Positions 27,169-39,671 of a stretch of 64,000 nucleotides of DNA are shown here, piece by piece (position 1 is the first letter of the stretch; every line of letters starts with the position of its first letter). The DNA comes from Rhynochetos jubatus (taxonomy: Eukaryota; Chordata; Aves; Eurypygiformes; Rhynochetidae), in contig CM050654.1 in NCBI GenBank assembly GCA_027574665.1, positions 11,278,142 through 11,342,141 on the forward strand. The letters are read 5' to 3'. Under the pieces are notes generated by a model, which did no database searches, was not told where the DNA came from, and saw only the letters and a program-made list of their open reading frames with translations. The position numbers and the translations under genes are program-made.

Positions 27169-27180
27169 AAAAAAAAAAAA
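27169..27180. repeat. Poly-A run (12 A)
   Basis: Simple homopolymer in intron 4, about 120 bp downstream of an old repeat. Confidence 0.85.
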
Positions 27181-28020
27181 CAACCAAGGAGAGATGTTCT
27201 TAGCACATTAAGAGCTATAATGAAATACTGCATCTTGAGTTTGTCGCTGTTTGAAGGAAGCTAGGAAACGAGCAAGAATTCATTATGAAGCTGCTCAAGA
27301 CCAAAACATGAATCATTGGGTTCTAAAAAAACCCAGTTGTCTAGAGAATGGCATAGATGAAAATGAATGGAATCTCTTTAAATTACTCTCTGTATAAACT
27401 CTTCCACATTCATTCTTTCTGCCACTGATTAGTATCTTTCTGGGATATGGGTTTTTAAATAATTCCACACCATACTCCCGGCTTCTGCAATCAAAACAAA
27501 AACGGCTCTTGATTCTGCATTTTTAGTCTTCATTTACAGGGAAAAATGTCTTCTGCAGTGAGAAACTTGAACACCTACTGTTCTTACCCATTTACTGGAT
27601 ATCCCCAAAAGTGCATGCTGAAGGCTCAGTAATCAAATGAGATTAAGATTCTCCCATCACTTGACAAATAAGGGGACTTCCGTATGCTACTGCTGCATAA
27701 AGAAGGATTAAATCACCTCTGGAAAGCCCTCAAGATCATTACAGCACTAAGAAGCTGAGACCCCTCTGATCCCAGCATCCCTGACAGTAAAGCAGAAAAC
27801 CCCAAATCCTAAATAACAAATTAAGAAGACTTCTCTGCAAACCCAGGCAGGAATGCGCAGAAGGGCTACGTGGCAGGCAAAACACCGCCTCTGCCTATAC
27901 TGGTCCTGCCCTGTCCAACTTGCTGAGAAAATAAGGCTCCTGGGACCACACGGTGTGTTTGTGTACGTCTGGCCATTGCACCCATCCCTTTCCAGCAACT
28001 GCTGAAGCATCAACCAGTTG

Positions 28021-28088
28021 GCAGTGTTATGTTTATGGTTGGGCTCGATCTTAAAGGTCTTCTCCAATCTAAATGATCCTATAATTTC
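28021..28088 (+). mobile_element. Short CR1 3'-tail fragment
   Basis: TTATGGTTGGGCTCGATC and TCTTAAAGGTCTTCTCCAATC, then AAATGATCCTATAATTT, match the end of avian CR1 elements (usual form: ATGGTTGGACTCGATGATCTTAAAGGTC...AAATGATTCTATGATT). A short deletion removes GAT after CTCGATGATC. About 68 bp remain. It lies inside the unrelated ORF that spans 28,018-28,671. Confidence 0.85.
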
Positions 28089-30779
28089 ACTTGACAAGAG
28101 CTGCACTGAGGGAGCAGCGGTACGGAGTGCTGAACTGCTGTCAGTCATCCAGAGGGACTCTGCTAAGGAACAACATCCTTTCCACCTAACAAGGGCTGAG
28201 AGGCAGATTCCTGCCGCTAAGCACAGTCCTCAGCAGTTCAGACTGAAGGATCCGCCCTTACAGGTGCCTTCAAGTGGACATCCATCCACTCATTGTCTTG
28301 TTAACCAGGGACTCCTAACCCACGCCCAGGAGGCATCGCTCAGCCTGCCCGTCCCCACAGCAGACCTCAGGGCTCCCAGCCTGGGTCTCCCTGGCTGCAA
28401 GGTGCCTCCCACAGACCACAACAGTCACACAGACCTGGACCTTGCCACAAAGTCAGACAGCTCCGAAAAACACAATGTATATAGACACAACGTAGAGCAA
28501 ACAGCAACGTTGAAGCGTTGCGTCCTGACGGCAGCAAGAAACGGGGGCAAATCAGCAAAAGAATGGCTGTTCCTAAGGGCTCCCAGCATCCGAAACATCT
28601 CGAGTACCTCACTGCAGACATACCCAGCACCTCTGACACCTACGGCATCCAGCACAGCCTCGATCTCCTGATTTAGGCAGAGGTATGGCCAGCTGGGAGG
28701 GTCCCTATGGCTGTAGTTTTGCGAAAAATGATGCTGCATTGGTTCGCAGTTTGTTAACCATGACTGCTTGAAGAAGTGTAAGAAAGGAAGATTTTCATAA
28801 AAACAGAAAACACACGAGATTGCTTAAGACCTCAGGCTTCTCATAGAAAAACATCCCACTCATGATTGCTGGAGTGGATTTTACAAGACTTACTGTGATG
28901 ACATCCAAAATTTATTACAGCTCTTACAACAAGACCACGTCTAGTAAAGTGTGATGTAGTGACAACATTCACTTGGCTGGATTTAGCTTCTTAGGGCACA
29001 TAAATATACTTTTGTACTTTAAGAACAGCCATAGCTACCTACTAAATCTTGAATAGTACAAGGCAGCTTTGTAGACCTTTAAACACATGCACCGACTTGG
29101 TTCTCTCTCCTTCACAAATCTGCTTCCTTATGATCTGCCCAGTCAGTCCCCAAGGTCATGTTCTGCTCGTCTTTCATCAACCTGAGTTTTTAAAATGAAA
29201 CTGTTTGGAAATCACGCTTTTAAATTCCTAAGCTTTTTGTGTATGGAATTAATTACTTTCTGAAAGTGGTCAAGTTTACTTCCCACCTCCCCAGTTACAA
29301 AACAAACCAGAAATCTCTGTTTTCCTTGGTACTTACATGACGAATTTTGCGCAACCTCATTTGAAAACAGTTTTATTGACCGTACGTGTGAAAACCCTAT
29401 CATAAGTATGAATTCAATTGTAGCTTTCTGTTAAGCACTGGATGAGAAATTTCTTTTTGTAACACTTTAAAAATACAATTTAAAAGGATATTAAATAGGA
29501 ACAGCTGGACAAAACTTCTGAAAATTAATAGCAATATTTTAGGTTGTGTCATTTTGAGAGCCAGACTTGAAAGCATGTTGAAGTGTCTTGATTTCCACAA
29601 AGCAGGAAATTTTCCAGAAATATCAGAAAATTAGGTCCCTTCAAGTGCCTCATGCTCACCTTGTTGACCACTTTAAAGGTAAAAATAATACTTTACCTAC
29701 ACACTGAGCTCTTTAATATACTGTTTACCAAAACTACACGAGGACTAGGTGATATTTGACCAAGTATCAGGACTGTATTTGAGAAACCTGAATCCAGCCA
29801 GGACAAGCCATAGAACTGGGTAAGAGCCCAGACCTGCTGTTGGCGCCTTATGCAGAAAGCTGGCTCAGTGCCTGGTGGCTGCCCAGCTGGAGGAGCCCAG
29901 CAGCATCCCAGCCTGACACTGACCTTGTCCTTCCCCTGCCACGGGGCTCCTAGAAGTTACTCAGGGGCCTCAGGCAGAAATGAGGGTAACTCTTAAGGAC
30001 AACCTCTTCCGTAGCCACCCAAACTACCCCTGGCTCTCCCAGCCCCCACAGAAACCTGACACACCAGCCACAGCAAGCAAGTAGCTCCCAAAAGTCACAT
30101 TCCCTGCCCTGAGGCAGGGTACTACCGAAACCCAGCATTTGTACTTCCAAGAAGGACTGGTCACAAACACCAGGACCAGTGTTAAATGAGCGAACCCATA
30201 AATGACTGCACCTAAGAAATAAAAAAAACAACCCCCAACTTAAAAGCAAGTTTGCCTACATGTTACAGTATCCCCTGTATGCAGCAAAGGGTTTTTCCAC
30301 ATTCATTTTTGCTGTTGCTGTTCTTATAAAAACACATTATTCTTTCCCTGTGACATTTCTTCACATCTTTGAAACAATGCTTTCCATTACCACAAAATAT
30401 TTGACTTGAATCCTCCAGTGAGGAGGAGCCAAGGGTTTGGTTCATGTTTTATAAACAAAAGAAATATTACTCTAAACATAAAACAAATGACTGCAACTGT
30501 AACAGTAGATGGAGATAGAGCTCCTAGCACAACCTATGAATAATTCCAAGTCCTATTAGAAGTAACACAGCTTTCTGAATTTCCCAAGAAAACAACATAT
30601 CTTTACTAGGTTCCAGCTTGACTAAAATGCAGAATGTCACTTTTTTCACAAAAAAAGCTGAATGAAAGACAATATGTAGTGTAAAAACTAAACTGCAAAG
30701 CATATCCACTTACAAACTGAAATTGTGAAAGACAATGTGTGTACACATAAGCACAGAGATATTAAAAGATGGCTCTTAC

Positions 30780-30806
30780 CTCCATCCCCAGATCCTGAGC
30801 CGGCAT
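30780..30806 (-). CDS. TMEFF2: TMEFF2 exon 4: 27-nt microexon, acidic Ser-Gly linker
   Basis: This is a 27-nt exon. With the last base of exon 3 it reads D-A-G-S-G-S-G-D-G and leaves one base for the next codon, which matches the linker after the first follistatin module in tomoregulin-2. The acceptor is TTTCTGTCTGTTCTGTTCTCAG, a strong pyrimidine tract. The donor is GGA-G|GTAAGA. Both flanking introns are phase 1, so skipping removes exactly nine residues and keeps the frame. The two Ser-Gly dipeptides beside Asp residues resemble glycosaminoglycan attachment sites, and human TMEFF2 (TENB2) has been described as a chondroitin sulfate proteoglycan. Use of these particular serines is inference. 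Confidence 0.92.
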
Positions 30807-33481
30807 CTGAGAACAGAACAGACAGAAATTTATATTCACGTGCTGTATGTCCTGTAAGCGTGCCAAGCAAGACTGCTCCACTAAGTGCATTACAGCGCAC
30901 CTTACGTTTGATGTCATCCCTAGGTAAATTATAGAGATCTAATCTGAACGTGGTTCACTCGAGCCATCTTTCTCATGCCTCACCTCTCTTTCTTTAAAGT
31001 CTCTACATCAGGCTAAAATAACGTAAGCCCTGGAGTGCTGTAACATCCTTATAAACCTCCGCCTCGTTTTGTTGTACTGACACTGATAAAGCTTTGTTTG
31101 CATCGGTTGTGCAAAGTTCCTTCTCTTGGTCACTACTGAACACCTACCATCAAATAGAATTTTTTAAACCATTTTTTTGAGGCCAGACCAATTGGAAATT
31201 CACGAGAGGTTTATTTTTCCTCTGCTCGATGTTTTGTTGGCTGGAATGAAACGAGTCACAACTTTAGAAAGTGCAGCATCACGAAATTGCCAAGCCTGGA
31301 GTTTCATTACAACTTTCTAAGCAAGGCAAAGCACTGAAAAGCATGCACATGTAGGGTTACCAAAAATAATTCTTAAGAGGAGTTTCTTTTGCAGGGAAGG
31401 GAAAGAGGCTGTCATGCCACCCTACCCGTTAGTGGAGCAGTTATATAGTCATCAGCATCAAGAATAATAGAAAGAGCTTGGAAAGACTGCTTTGGGATCC
31501 AACTACCCTATGAACTGTTGGATCTAATTTACTGACAGCAAGGTCTGGTGGATCTGCTGGCTTGTATGTACCACTATTGCTCAAAGTTAAAAACAGGAAA
31601 AATCTTTAAATAAACCTGTCACAAGAATGGCTTACAGTGGTAGATCTACACAGCAAGACTGCGTGGGACAGAGACAAAAGGGGGTTGGGAAAAGAGAACA
31701 GAAGAGGATGGTGTTTTCCCAGTGACCATCTCCTGCATTTTCCTGATCTCATCTTCTATCCTAATGCTCCTTCCCAAAGGAGCTGCTAAGGAAATAGAAA
31801 AGGCATCTTCATTACAATGCACTGCTTTTCAGGTGTGCCAGGTTTCCCAAACACAGAGAGAGAAATGAACAGCTGTTATCACCTGCCTCCCGCAATGAAC
31901 TGCCATAATCTCTGGCTCTTTGGAGGAAGAGGACCTCATGTCTCTCCCCCTGCCCCTACCCGTTCAATACCCAGACCTGTGCTCATCTGGGCCAGGACCC
32001 TTGCTGCTGGACCTCCCAGTGGTCCAGGTCTCTGCTGGGGCTCCTGTGCACCCTCTCTCTGTCCCATCCCATGGGGAAAACCTGAAGTACACGGGTGCTC
32101 CCTTCTCCACTGAGCCGCCTCCTTGGGAGAAGGAAAGTGAGGCCAAATGTTCAAGACTTCAGGAAAGCCTACTTTTCTTTCCCCTTTTGCTGTTCCCGAA
32201 ATCCATAACGTGTTTCAGAGAGAATGCTTCCAACACAGCCATTGCCAGTAGGCGAGCAAGTTTAAGAAGAGATGTAGCAATGCACTAAAACCAGCCCTTT
32301 AATCAGAAAGTTTGAACCAAAAAAGACCAGTTGCAGTGCTAGGAGAGTAAAAAGACAATTTACTAAGTTGAAGAAACCTTACACCACAATAGGCTTTGTC
32401 AGCCTGAGCTTCATTTAATACCGATTGGTAGACAAAAAAATTGCAGCATATTTTTTTTTTCCCTCTTGGAAATTGTCAGGTAACCGCTTCAGAGAACAAC
32501 ATTTCCAGGGAAAGAAGTTTATTTTCTCTCAGGTGAATGAAACACAAAATTACAGCACTGCAAAAAGTTTGTCTAATGCACTTTTTATTGACTCCTCCGT
32601 CCTCAGCCAAGAAAAAATTCTGCTTTAAGTTTAAAGAACTCTCTCAGGAACAAAGACTTACTCCTCCTGTTCTTTTCAAGTTAACTTCACTGCCCACCTC
32701 TAACAGATGCTGAGCACAAAAGAAAAACATCAAGAACTCCTGCACATAAGCAGTTTTCCTGACTGATTTTGCTCATTCACCTTTCCAGCTGTTCCACAGA
32801 AGCGGAGATACAAATAGCTCACGATGCACAGAGTTAAGTGAAGATGTCCCAAAAGACAATCGGTTTTCACATATGCTCTTCAATGAACTCTTCCAACAAG
32901 TCCAGAAAAAAACCTGTTGCACAGACCTGTTCGTTAGGTGTGTTTTGGGCCAAATCTTCCGCTGGTATAAATTGGCAGGGCTCATTACTACCAGTAGTCT
33001 GTTGAATCATACCAGCTGGGAATCCGGTCCTACGTGCATAAGGAAAGACCTAAGAAACTGGATTGCAGGCAATAATGCTCCAGTTCTATCTTTCCAGATT
33101 ATGGGGAGGTTTGTGGTAATCCAGATGCCCATTTATCAGACATCTGCTCCTTTAATCTGCTTCCAGTTACTTGTCGTAACAGCTCCAAAGTGCACGCAGT
33201 GCCCAGGATGATCAGGAGCACAAGATACATATTAAAAAAAGAAATCAACTTCTGTGCTGCACTCTTCAGAACAGCGTCAAGGGTATACGGTATCATAAAC
33301 TGTAAGCCTGTACTAAGTCAGGTACTTAAAAGGGAAGGATGGGAGCAAGTTCTCATGCCTACAACTGCAAAGAATTAACCCGAAATGAACTCAAAGAAGG
33401 GATTCAAATGGCTTTTGCCATCGACAGGTTATTTGATTCAGGAGCAACGTCGGCAGGCAGCCTGGGGTGCGTTATACCTAC
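30807..33481 (-). other. TMEFF2: TMEFF2 intron 3
   Basis: This 2,675-bp intron lies between exon 3 (donor GTAGGT) and microexon 4 (acceptor TTCTCAG), phase 1. I see no repeat element I can name and no coding potential. A short T run (about 32,450-32,460) is the only simple sequence. The ORFs at 31,817-32,288 sit in a slightly GC-rich, proline-rich translation and resemble no known protein. Confidence 0.9.
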
Positions 33482-33611
33482 CGGTGGCACACGATCCTTC
33501 GGACACGAGGAGTATTTCGCTCTGCTGCTTGCAGGCAGCCTGTTTCAAGTAGCATTCGTTCTGGTAGGTGTCGCCGTTGGAGCCACACACGGGCACGTAG
33601 TCATTGTTACA
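33482..33611 (-). CDS. TMEFF2: TMEFF2 exon 3: Kazal-like half of follistatin module 1
   Basis: This exon encodes residues 97-139 (CNNDYVPVCGSNGDTYQNEC onward, ending CAT) plus the first base of codon 140. The Kazal signature is complete: C-x7-C-G-S-N-G-x-x-Y-x-N-E-C, then AAC and a closing EGSC. Follistatin-type Kazal modules in this family are linked to binding TGF-beta/activin ligands and PDGF-AA rather than to protease inhibition, and ligand control is the likely role here. The acceptor is TCTGTCCATCTCCCATCAG and the donor is ACC-G|GTAGGT, phase 1. The length of 130 nt equals 43x3+1. The differences from the human sequence that I notice are conservative (E/D, S/T, R/K, V/L). Confidence 0.96.
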
Positions 33612-36600
33612 CTGATGGGAGATGGACAGAGAGCAGTGTTAGTCACACAAGTGGGGTGACACAGCATCCATTCGGGTGCTCCCCCACCCCCCTTCCAGGA
33701 TTAAAACCCTGGGAAAAACACAGAGAGGGAGACACTGACCCTCCTCTTCACATTTACAGCTACCAGGGGAGAGGAAGCGGGGATTTTTATAAGGACAGAA
33801 GGCAGAGGAACATAAAACAGACTTGAACAGGTTAGGGAAAAGATAATCTGAATGGGCAAAGTGTTTAATAAGTACCCCCACAGGGGCCTCTCCCTGCCAG
33901 AACGAGGAGGGGGAGCATTCCCAGGGAAAGAATATGGGCAAAGCAAACGGCTCCTCACATCTGCAGCAGCGGCTCACGTGTTTCCATTGGATGGCCACAG
34001 ACAAATTGTAACGAACAGGCGAGCCTTTCCCCTCCTCCTGCACATACACACCCTCACTGCTACAGAGACAGTCATTTGTACACACAGAAGTGTCCGCCTG
34101 TGCGCATATAACTCTCCATTTAAGCACTTAGCCATTATTAGAATTGACTGGACAGAGGAAAATTATTTCCGAGAGACCTATGACCAAAGCCCATCCCTCT
34201 TTCTGCAGAGACATTTCTGTTCCCGGGAGCTGCAGGCGGGATGCTCCACCAAGGTCCAAGCTCTCCCCGTGGCGGGCTGGAGCACCGCAGCGCGCTCAGC
34301 CAGCATGCCGAAGAGTGCAGAAGTCATCCACACCACACCCCCCTCCTTCGGCTCAAACTCCTGCTCGGCTCTGCAAACTACCTGCTTTGTTCCCTCTACT
34401 GCTGAAAGACAGCCTTGCCCTCTCTTGTTCATTCTAATAAAAATAATTCCATTTTATATTGAAAATTGGGCAACCTACCGGGTGCAGTTATCATAAGATA
34501 ATCACACTCCGAGGCTTAGAAATACTTGGATGTACCCTGTACATGGTAATTATACCAGGGATATGATTATCTCGTGATTACCATACTCCTGGTATGCCTC
34601 ATTGTTTAATTATAACAAATGGAATGATCACAATTATTATTTACAAATGCTCACCTCTGCTTAAATCCAAGTAAAAATTAAAAAGAAATCATACTTCCTA
34701 TTTAGCTGTATTATGCCACAAAGTGTCTGAGGTGTGTTCGCCAGGCACGATGTAAAATGCAGAACTGAAATTCCAGGGATTATAAACATCAAATATGCTT
34801 CAAAGTGAATGACTACAGAAGTGATTAACACAAACAATTGCATAGATTGCATTAATTGCAGGCCTCCGCACAGAGCGGCTGCCAAGAAATTATTCATAGT
34901 TGGTCAGAGTGACATTTTGATTGGGCCAAATCAAATGACATTTTCCTCATGCATTGTATTTTCTTAAACCTTCCCGAGCTGCTGCCCACCCCCACCACGC
35001 TCTTCCCTTGGAACAAGAAAAGAAAACCAGCAGCCACAACAGTAGAAATCCTCTCCTGCTCCTGACGAAGGGCTCCTCCATGCAGAGATTTTAAACAGTT
35101 GATTAAAAAGTGTTTCTATGCTATTTTCACCATTATGTTCCAATTCTAAGCAGTGTTTCAAGCTGAAAATGCCAACTTCATCCAGAAGCTCAACAGCAAT
35201 TGCTGGAGGCTGGATCTGGAATACTTAACAAGCACAATGAACACAATCATGTGAATTTTCTAAAGCATGAAGGATCAAATCATGCTTGCTTTCGACATGC
35301 TATCTGCTTGTCACCCATGGGACTTTTTGCCAGAATAATCTCTCCAGAATTTGGCCCAAAGTATCTCAATAGGCTCTGTTACATGCAGAAACAATGCTGG
35401 ATCCTCTTCCCAAGAAACACAGCGGCAAACTCTCTGTTGGTTTCACCCAGAGCAAGAGAGGATCTTTTACACTGACGCAGCAGCAAATCTGAAAGGCCAG
35501 GCGGTCCTACATTACCAGCATATAGCACCAAGGGCAAAATCCTAATCCACAGCAGCAAGAGACGGAGCTGCTATGAGCTAGGCTGGAACTTCTTCCAAAG
35601 CTTGGCAATTTTAAAACGCCTTTGAAAGACACCAGAGCTCCAGGAAGGATTAACTCTCGTGGCAAAAGTTTCCCATCTCTCCTGTGGCTCCTGCCACAAT
35701 CAAGTACAGTTTTGATGACAATCACAGGCGACGCTCAGCCTTTTCTTTTTCAAACTGTGCTGGTCCCAGATACGTTTCTTCATCTGCTGCCCATTCTTCC
35801 CACTACTGCCTTCAGACAGCTGGTATCCGGAGGGAAAAGGCAGGAACGCGGTCACTGCTGCTAAATCACAGGGAACAAAACAAGTGAGAGCTTCTAAATG
35901 GATCCTGCCTTGGCTCCAAAAGGCAGCAGGCAACCATACTGGAAATTACCAAGGAAAGAAGACAAGACCACCAACGAGAAGGCTGTGACACTGGTCACCA
36001 GGTTACTCTTGACCCGCTGGAGCTAGACTTGACCACGCTGAACCCAGGAGTAACAGCTCTTCACTGTCATAACATACTTCTTGTTAGTGTTGGAGGACAT
36101 GAGATGTTGACTGTCGTAGTTTCCTCTGTCTAGTGACACATTTTCGGTATTGGTTTAGGTCTCAACAGACCAAGTCCTAGATGTGAACGTGATTCTCTAT
36201 CTCCAGAATAAGGCCTGATCCAGCACTCCGGGACATCCATGACAAAACATGCACCAAACCCAGCAGCATAGTACCATACTGTCCAATTCTTATGCACATA
36301 GGTTTGTAAAATACAGCTGTAGAGAAGGGAAATGGATGTATCCAATGCAGCCAAGAATCAGTCAAAGGCTGCCTTCCTCAGCACCAGCAGCCTCGAGTGC
36401 CTACTATCACAGCAAGAGACAAACCAGCCTTGTAAGCGTTGGATCAGTGCTGTGCATTGAAAGCATAAGGTTTGTATTTTTAAGAAAATGGTAACTTGTA
36501 CCTCTTCCTCATGGTAACACTGTTAAAGGTTTGACCTTCTCCTACTCTCATGGATTAACTACTCCCAACATGCCACCTGTGTTTTGAACCAAGTACTGTG

Positions 36601-39600
36601 AAGATATATTCTGGAAATACAGTATAAAGTTGCAAGTTGTCCAGGTGATGTTCCAGCTCCACAAACACTGAAGCATGTGAGGGATCCAACACGCATGAAA
36701 ACAGGACTCTTCCCTCACATTAAAACCAGTGAATGTGCAGTGTTGGTGACCGAAGTGAGAAGACCTGCTGCGTTGTCAGAAATACCCTGGTATGTTTTTG
36801 GATATGTTCAAGAAGACTGAGAGGGAGTAGAACCCAGGCTGCCAGACCTACGGCTTGAGGCAGGCTGGGGTACAGACCCCAGCAAGCCATGTCTCCAACC
36901 GCATGCCTCCTAGCACAGCTCTGCACCTCCTGGCAGACCTGTTGAGCTTGCTCTGTACAGGGAGGGAAGGGGTGGTGGCTTCCCCCACGATCAGCCCCAC
37001 TGTCCCAAGTGCCTTCCCACCCAGCACTGAGGCCCGGGCCTGCCCCAAGAGGGATACAGGCCTGCATTTACTGAACAGAGCAGAACATGCTGTTCTCTGA
37101 TGCAATATGTGTCTGTTCTTGTAAGGAGGTAGAGAATGGGCTATCATTTTGCAGTGGAGTGACAAGAGGGCCAACCGATATGAATCCCTTTCTTCGCATA
37201 TGCCTGCCTGCTGTCCAGCCATGGAAGTCTAACTCGGGTATTCCAGAGCAGTCTGATCATGTTCACCCGTTCAAACAGCAATAAATTAATTTTATTAACT
37301 CCACTTGGACAGACACGATGCGTCTGCAGTTCTGGTTTGAAAAAAAAAACCCCAGATGAAGACTGCAGCAGCCCTGCTCCCCACATCTGCCTCCCCCAGC
37401 CCCCTCAAGACACAGGCTGGCCAGCCCAAGACTTTCAACAGTACAGAAGCCAAATTAGCTTTCCGTCCTTGTCTGTTCTCTCAAGATGTAGTTAAAGCCC
37501 CTGGCAAATTCTGGAGAAAACATAAAAAGTAATTATAGTGATGAGGAGTCTGCTATTGATTTGCTCACTATCACCCCAGAGAGCTGTCACTGAAACGGGG
37601 GACCTGAATTCTGACGGAGGACCCCCTTACTCGTGACAAAAATTACCTGGTGGCTCTACCGTACTTGGCCAGTCTCAGATACCACACCAGAAATTAATTT
37701 TCTACTCTGGTGGCATATCTTGTTGGCTTGTCACACTGTCCACTGATGTTACAAGAGAAGCTGACATCTCCCCAGCTCTGCCTGAATCAAAGCGGACGCG
37801 TTTGACTACAGAAGCCCCCGGCACCGCGTCGCCCTTCTCAGAGCCAGCACAGGCTCAGCCACAGGTAATTTGCCCTCCAAGGTCACAGTCAGCCCTGCGG
37901 CTCCACGGAGGGCTCAAATCAAGGCAGAGCACTCGAGTCTTTACAGGGCCTGATCCAAAGGCCATCGAACCCAAAGATTACTTCTGATTTCAACCCTTTT
38001 ACTAGTGATCAGGCCCACAGTTGCCTAACTCTTTCTTTTGAGCTCATTTACATATTCATATATTAATTATCCGATTTCCTTAAATCCCTTTCAACTGCCC
38101 CCTACAGAACTGCTCAACTCAGCATATATATAGCATTCACCTCTCAAAGAGGAGACAACAGAGCCCAGAAAGGTTTACTTAGCTACACCGACCCTGAATC
38201 ACCAGGCAGGGACCAGCATCCTGCCTTAGGAAAACAGAGCTCCCAACGCCTTTCTCCCTGCCAGCAGCAACATCTGGATTTGCTCCTTCGAGGCTATGAG
38301 TCCACTGCTTTATGCCAAATGGCAACCCCAAACTGGGACCACAGACAAGACCCAAGCTCTCTCTGTGGCCGCTTTAAGCTCCCAGTGCTCACGGCATAAA
38401 ATCTGCCCTCGCTTCCCACCAGGCAGCAGGACAAGTCACAGATTTTTCACTGCATTACAGAATTTTTTCTTAGAAAGAGAAAACAGACCAACTCTTAAAT
38501 CACTGCACATGCTGAGGCAAACACTCAAAACAGCATTCCCACATTGAATTTTTGATTGCATGCAAACTAGAAATGGAATTGAAAAAAACCATGGTCAATA
38601 TGAATTCTCTCCCAATGCGGGAAACACGAGCACTTCAGCACACAACTGTCTTGTTCTTATTACAGAAAATTCCTTCTTTGTTTTAAATGAAGGAATTTAT
38701 CACTTTGGTTTCTTCTCCGAAGACACACTTGGCTCTAGAAATATAAACGATACTTGTCATGCTTCAAAGCGAATAGTCTATCAAAGCCCAATCATAAATT
38801 AATCATTACAGATGTGCACGATCTTGAACTGTGCACTATTTGGCCTGCTGTACTGTAAACACTCAAATCAGCGTTACAAGTTCCACAACTTCACAGATCC
38901 ACATTAAAATGCAAGAAATCACCGGGGCCTAAACGTATATACAACACGTGCTGGTACATGCTTAAAACTCCTTTAATTTGTTCAGTTTTTATTCAGGTCA
39001 TTATGTAAAGCACAGCTGTTTTGTGAGTGGGCTAAAACATACTAAATGGAAACCTTCATAATGAAATCGTCTGACTTTGAGAATGCCTGAGGTTTTGATG
39101 TAGCTGCAAGAGGGAGAGAGAAGAAATAGAAGGAAAAAAACCCTACTACTCAGTAATACCCCCCACCCCCAAACTATACAAAACCTAAAGGAAGTTCATG
39201 ATTTTGGAACAGAGGGATTGCTCTTTAATCTGATCAGCCGGGCAGATAAACAGGCAGAAGCATTGTCACTATGCAGCCCTTCCTGAAAATATTGCATAAG
39301 CACATTACAGATCCATTTCTTTAACTAGATCAGAACTCCGAATACAATAAGCCATGATCTGTATCAGAAATGAATTTAGAAAGGACTCTAAATCCTTGTT
39401 AAAAGGGCAGAGATGCAAAACCAGAAATGCACAACCTGGAACTGCAGACCCAAAGGGACATTTAAAGCCACAGTATCTGCATTTTCCCAGAGAAACTTAC
39501 ATCTTCTTGACACCAGTTGGTTCTCCTGCCAGCTTTCATACATGCTGCCAGGTTTTCCCTCTAACTTCTCTGCCCGTAGAGAAATAAATTGCCAAGTGAT

Positions 39601-39671
39601 AGGTTATAAAGGGAGATACTTGATTTGTATTCTCATTAGTGAATTAGGGAACGAAATATCAATCTTCTTAC
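33612..39671 (-). other. TMEFF2: TMEFF2 intron 2
   Basis: This is a 6,060-bp phase 0 intron between exon 2 (donor GTAAGA) and exon 3 (acceptor CCCATCAG). It holds an AT-rich, homeobox-motif-rich stretch near 34,440-34,960, listed separately as a candidate conserved element. The rest is unique-looking sequence with no named repeat. ORFs in both strands (for example 33,639-34,127 minus and 33,852-34,496 plus) have no recognisable domain. Confidence 0.9.
34440..34960. promoter_or_regulatory. Candidate conserved non-coding element in intron 2
   Basis: AT-rich, non-repetitive sequence with a high density of homeobox-, POU- and MEIS-like words (TTTAATTATAAC, TGATTAACAC, GCATTAATTGCA, AATTATTCATAG, CCAAATCAAATGACA). 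Around 34,543-34,595 it carries two interleaved 8-bp inverted repeats. Sequence of this look is often an enhancer conserved among vertebrates. I have no alignment, so this is a candidate only. Confidence 0.35.

Larger units (their letters stand above)
1..30779 (-). other. TMEFF2: TMEFF2 intron 4 (partial, more than 30.7 kb)
   Basis: This is non-coding sequence downstream of the exon 4 donor (GTAAGA, 30,779-30,774). I looked on the minus strand for exon 5, which should continue the linker and open the second follistatin module (a CDICQFGAEC-like stretch), and did not find it. The intron is AT-leaning and CpG-poor. It contains MIR-like and CR1 repeats, short homopolymers and several AT-rich, low-repeat stretches that could be conserved elements, listed separately. 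All ORFs here are short, lack recognisable domains and look random. The left end of the intron lies outside the window. Confidence 0.85.

Noticed and set aside
28018-28671. 217-codon plus-strand ORF
   Set aside because: Its first part is a CR1 tail. The rest has no recognisable domain, and no promoter or splice support is seen.
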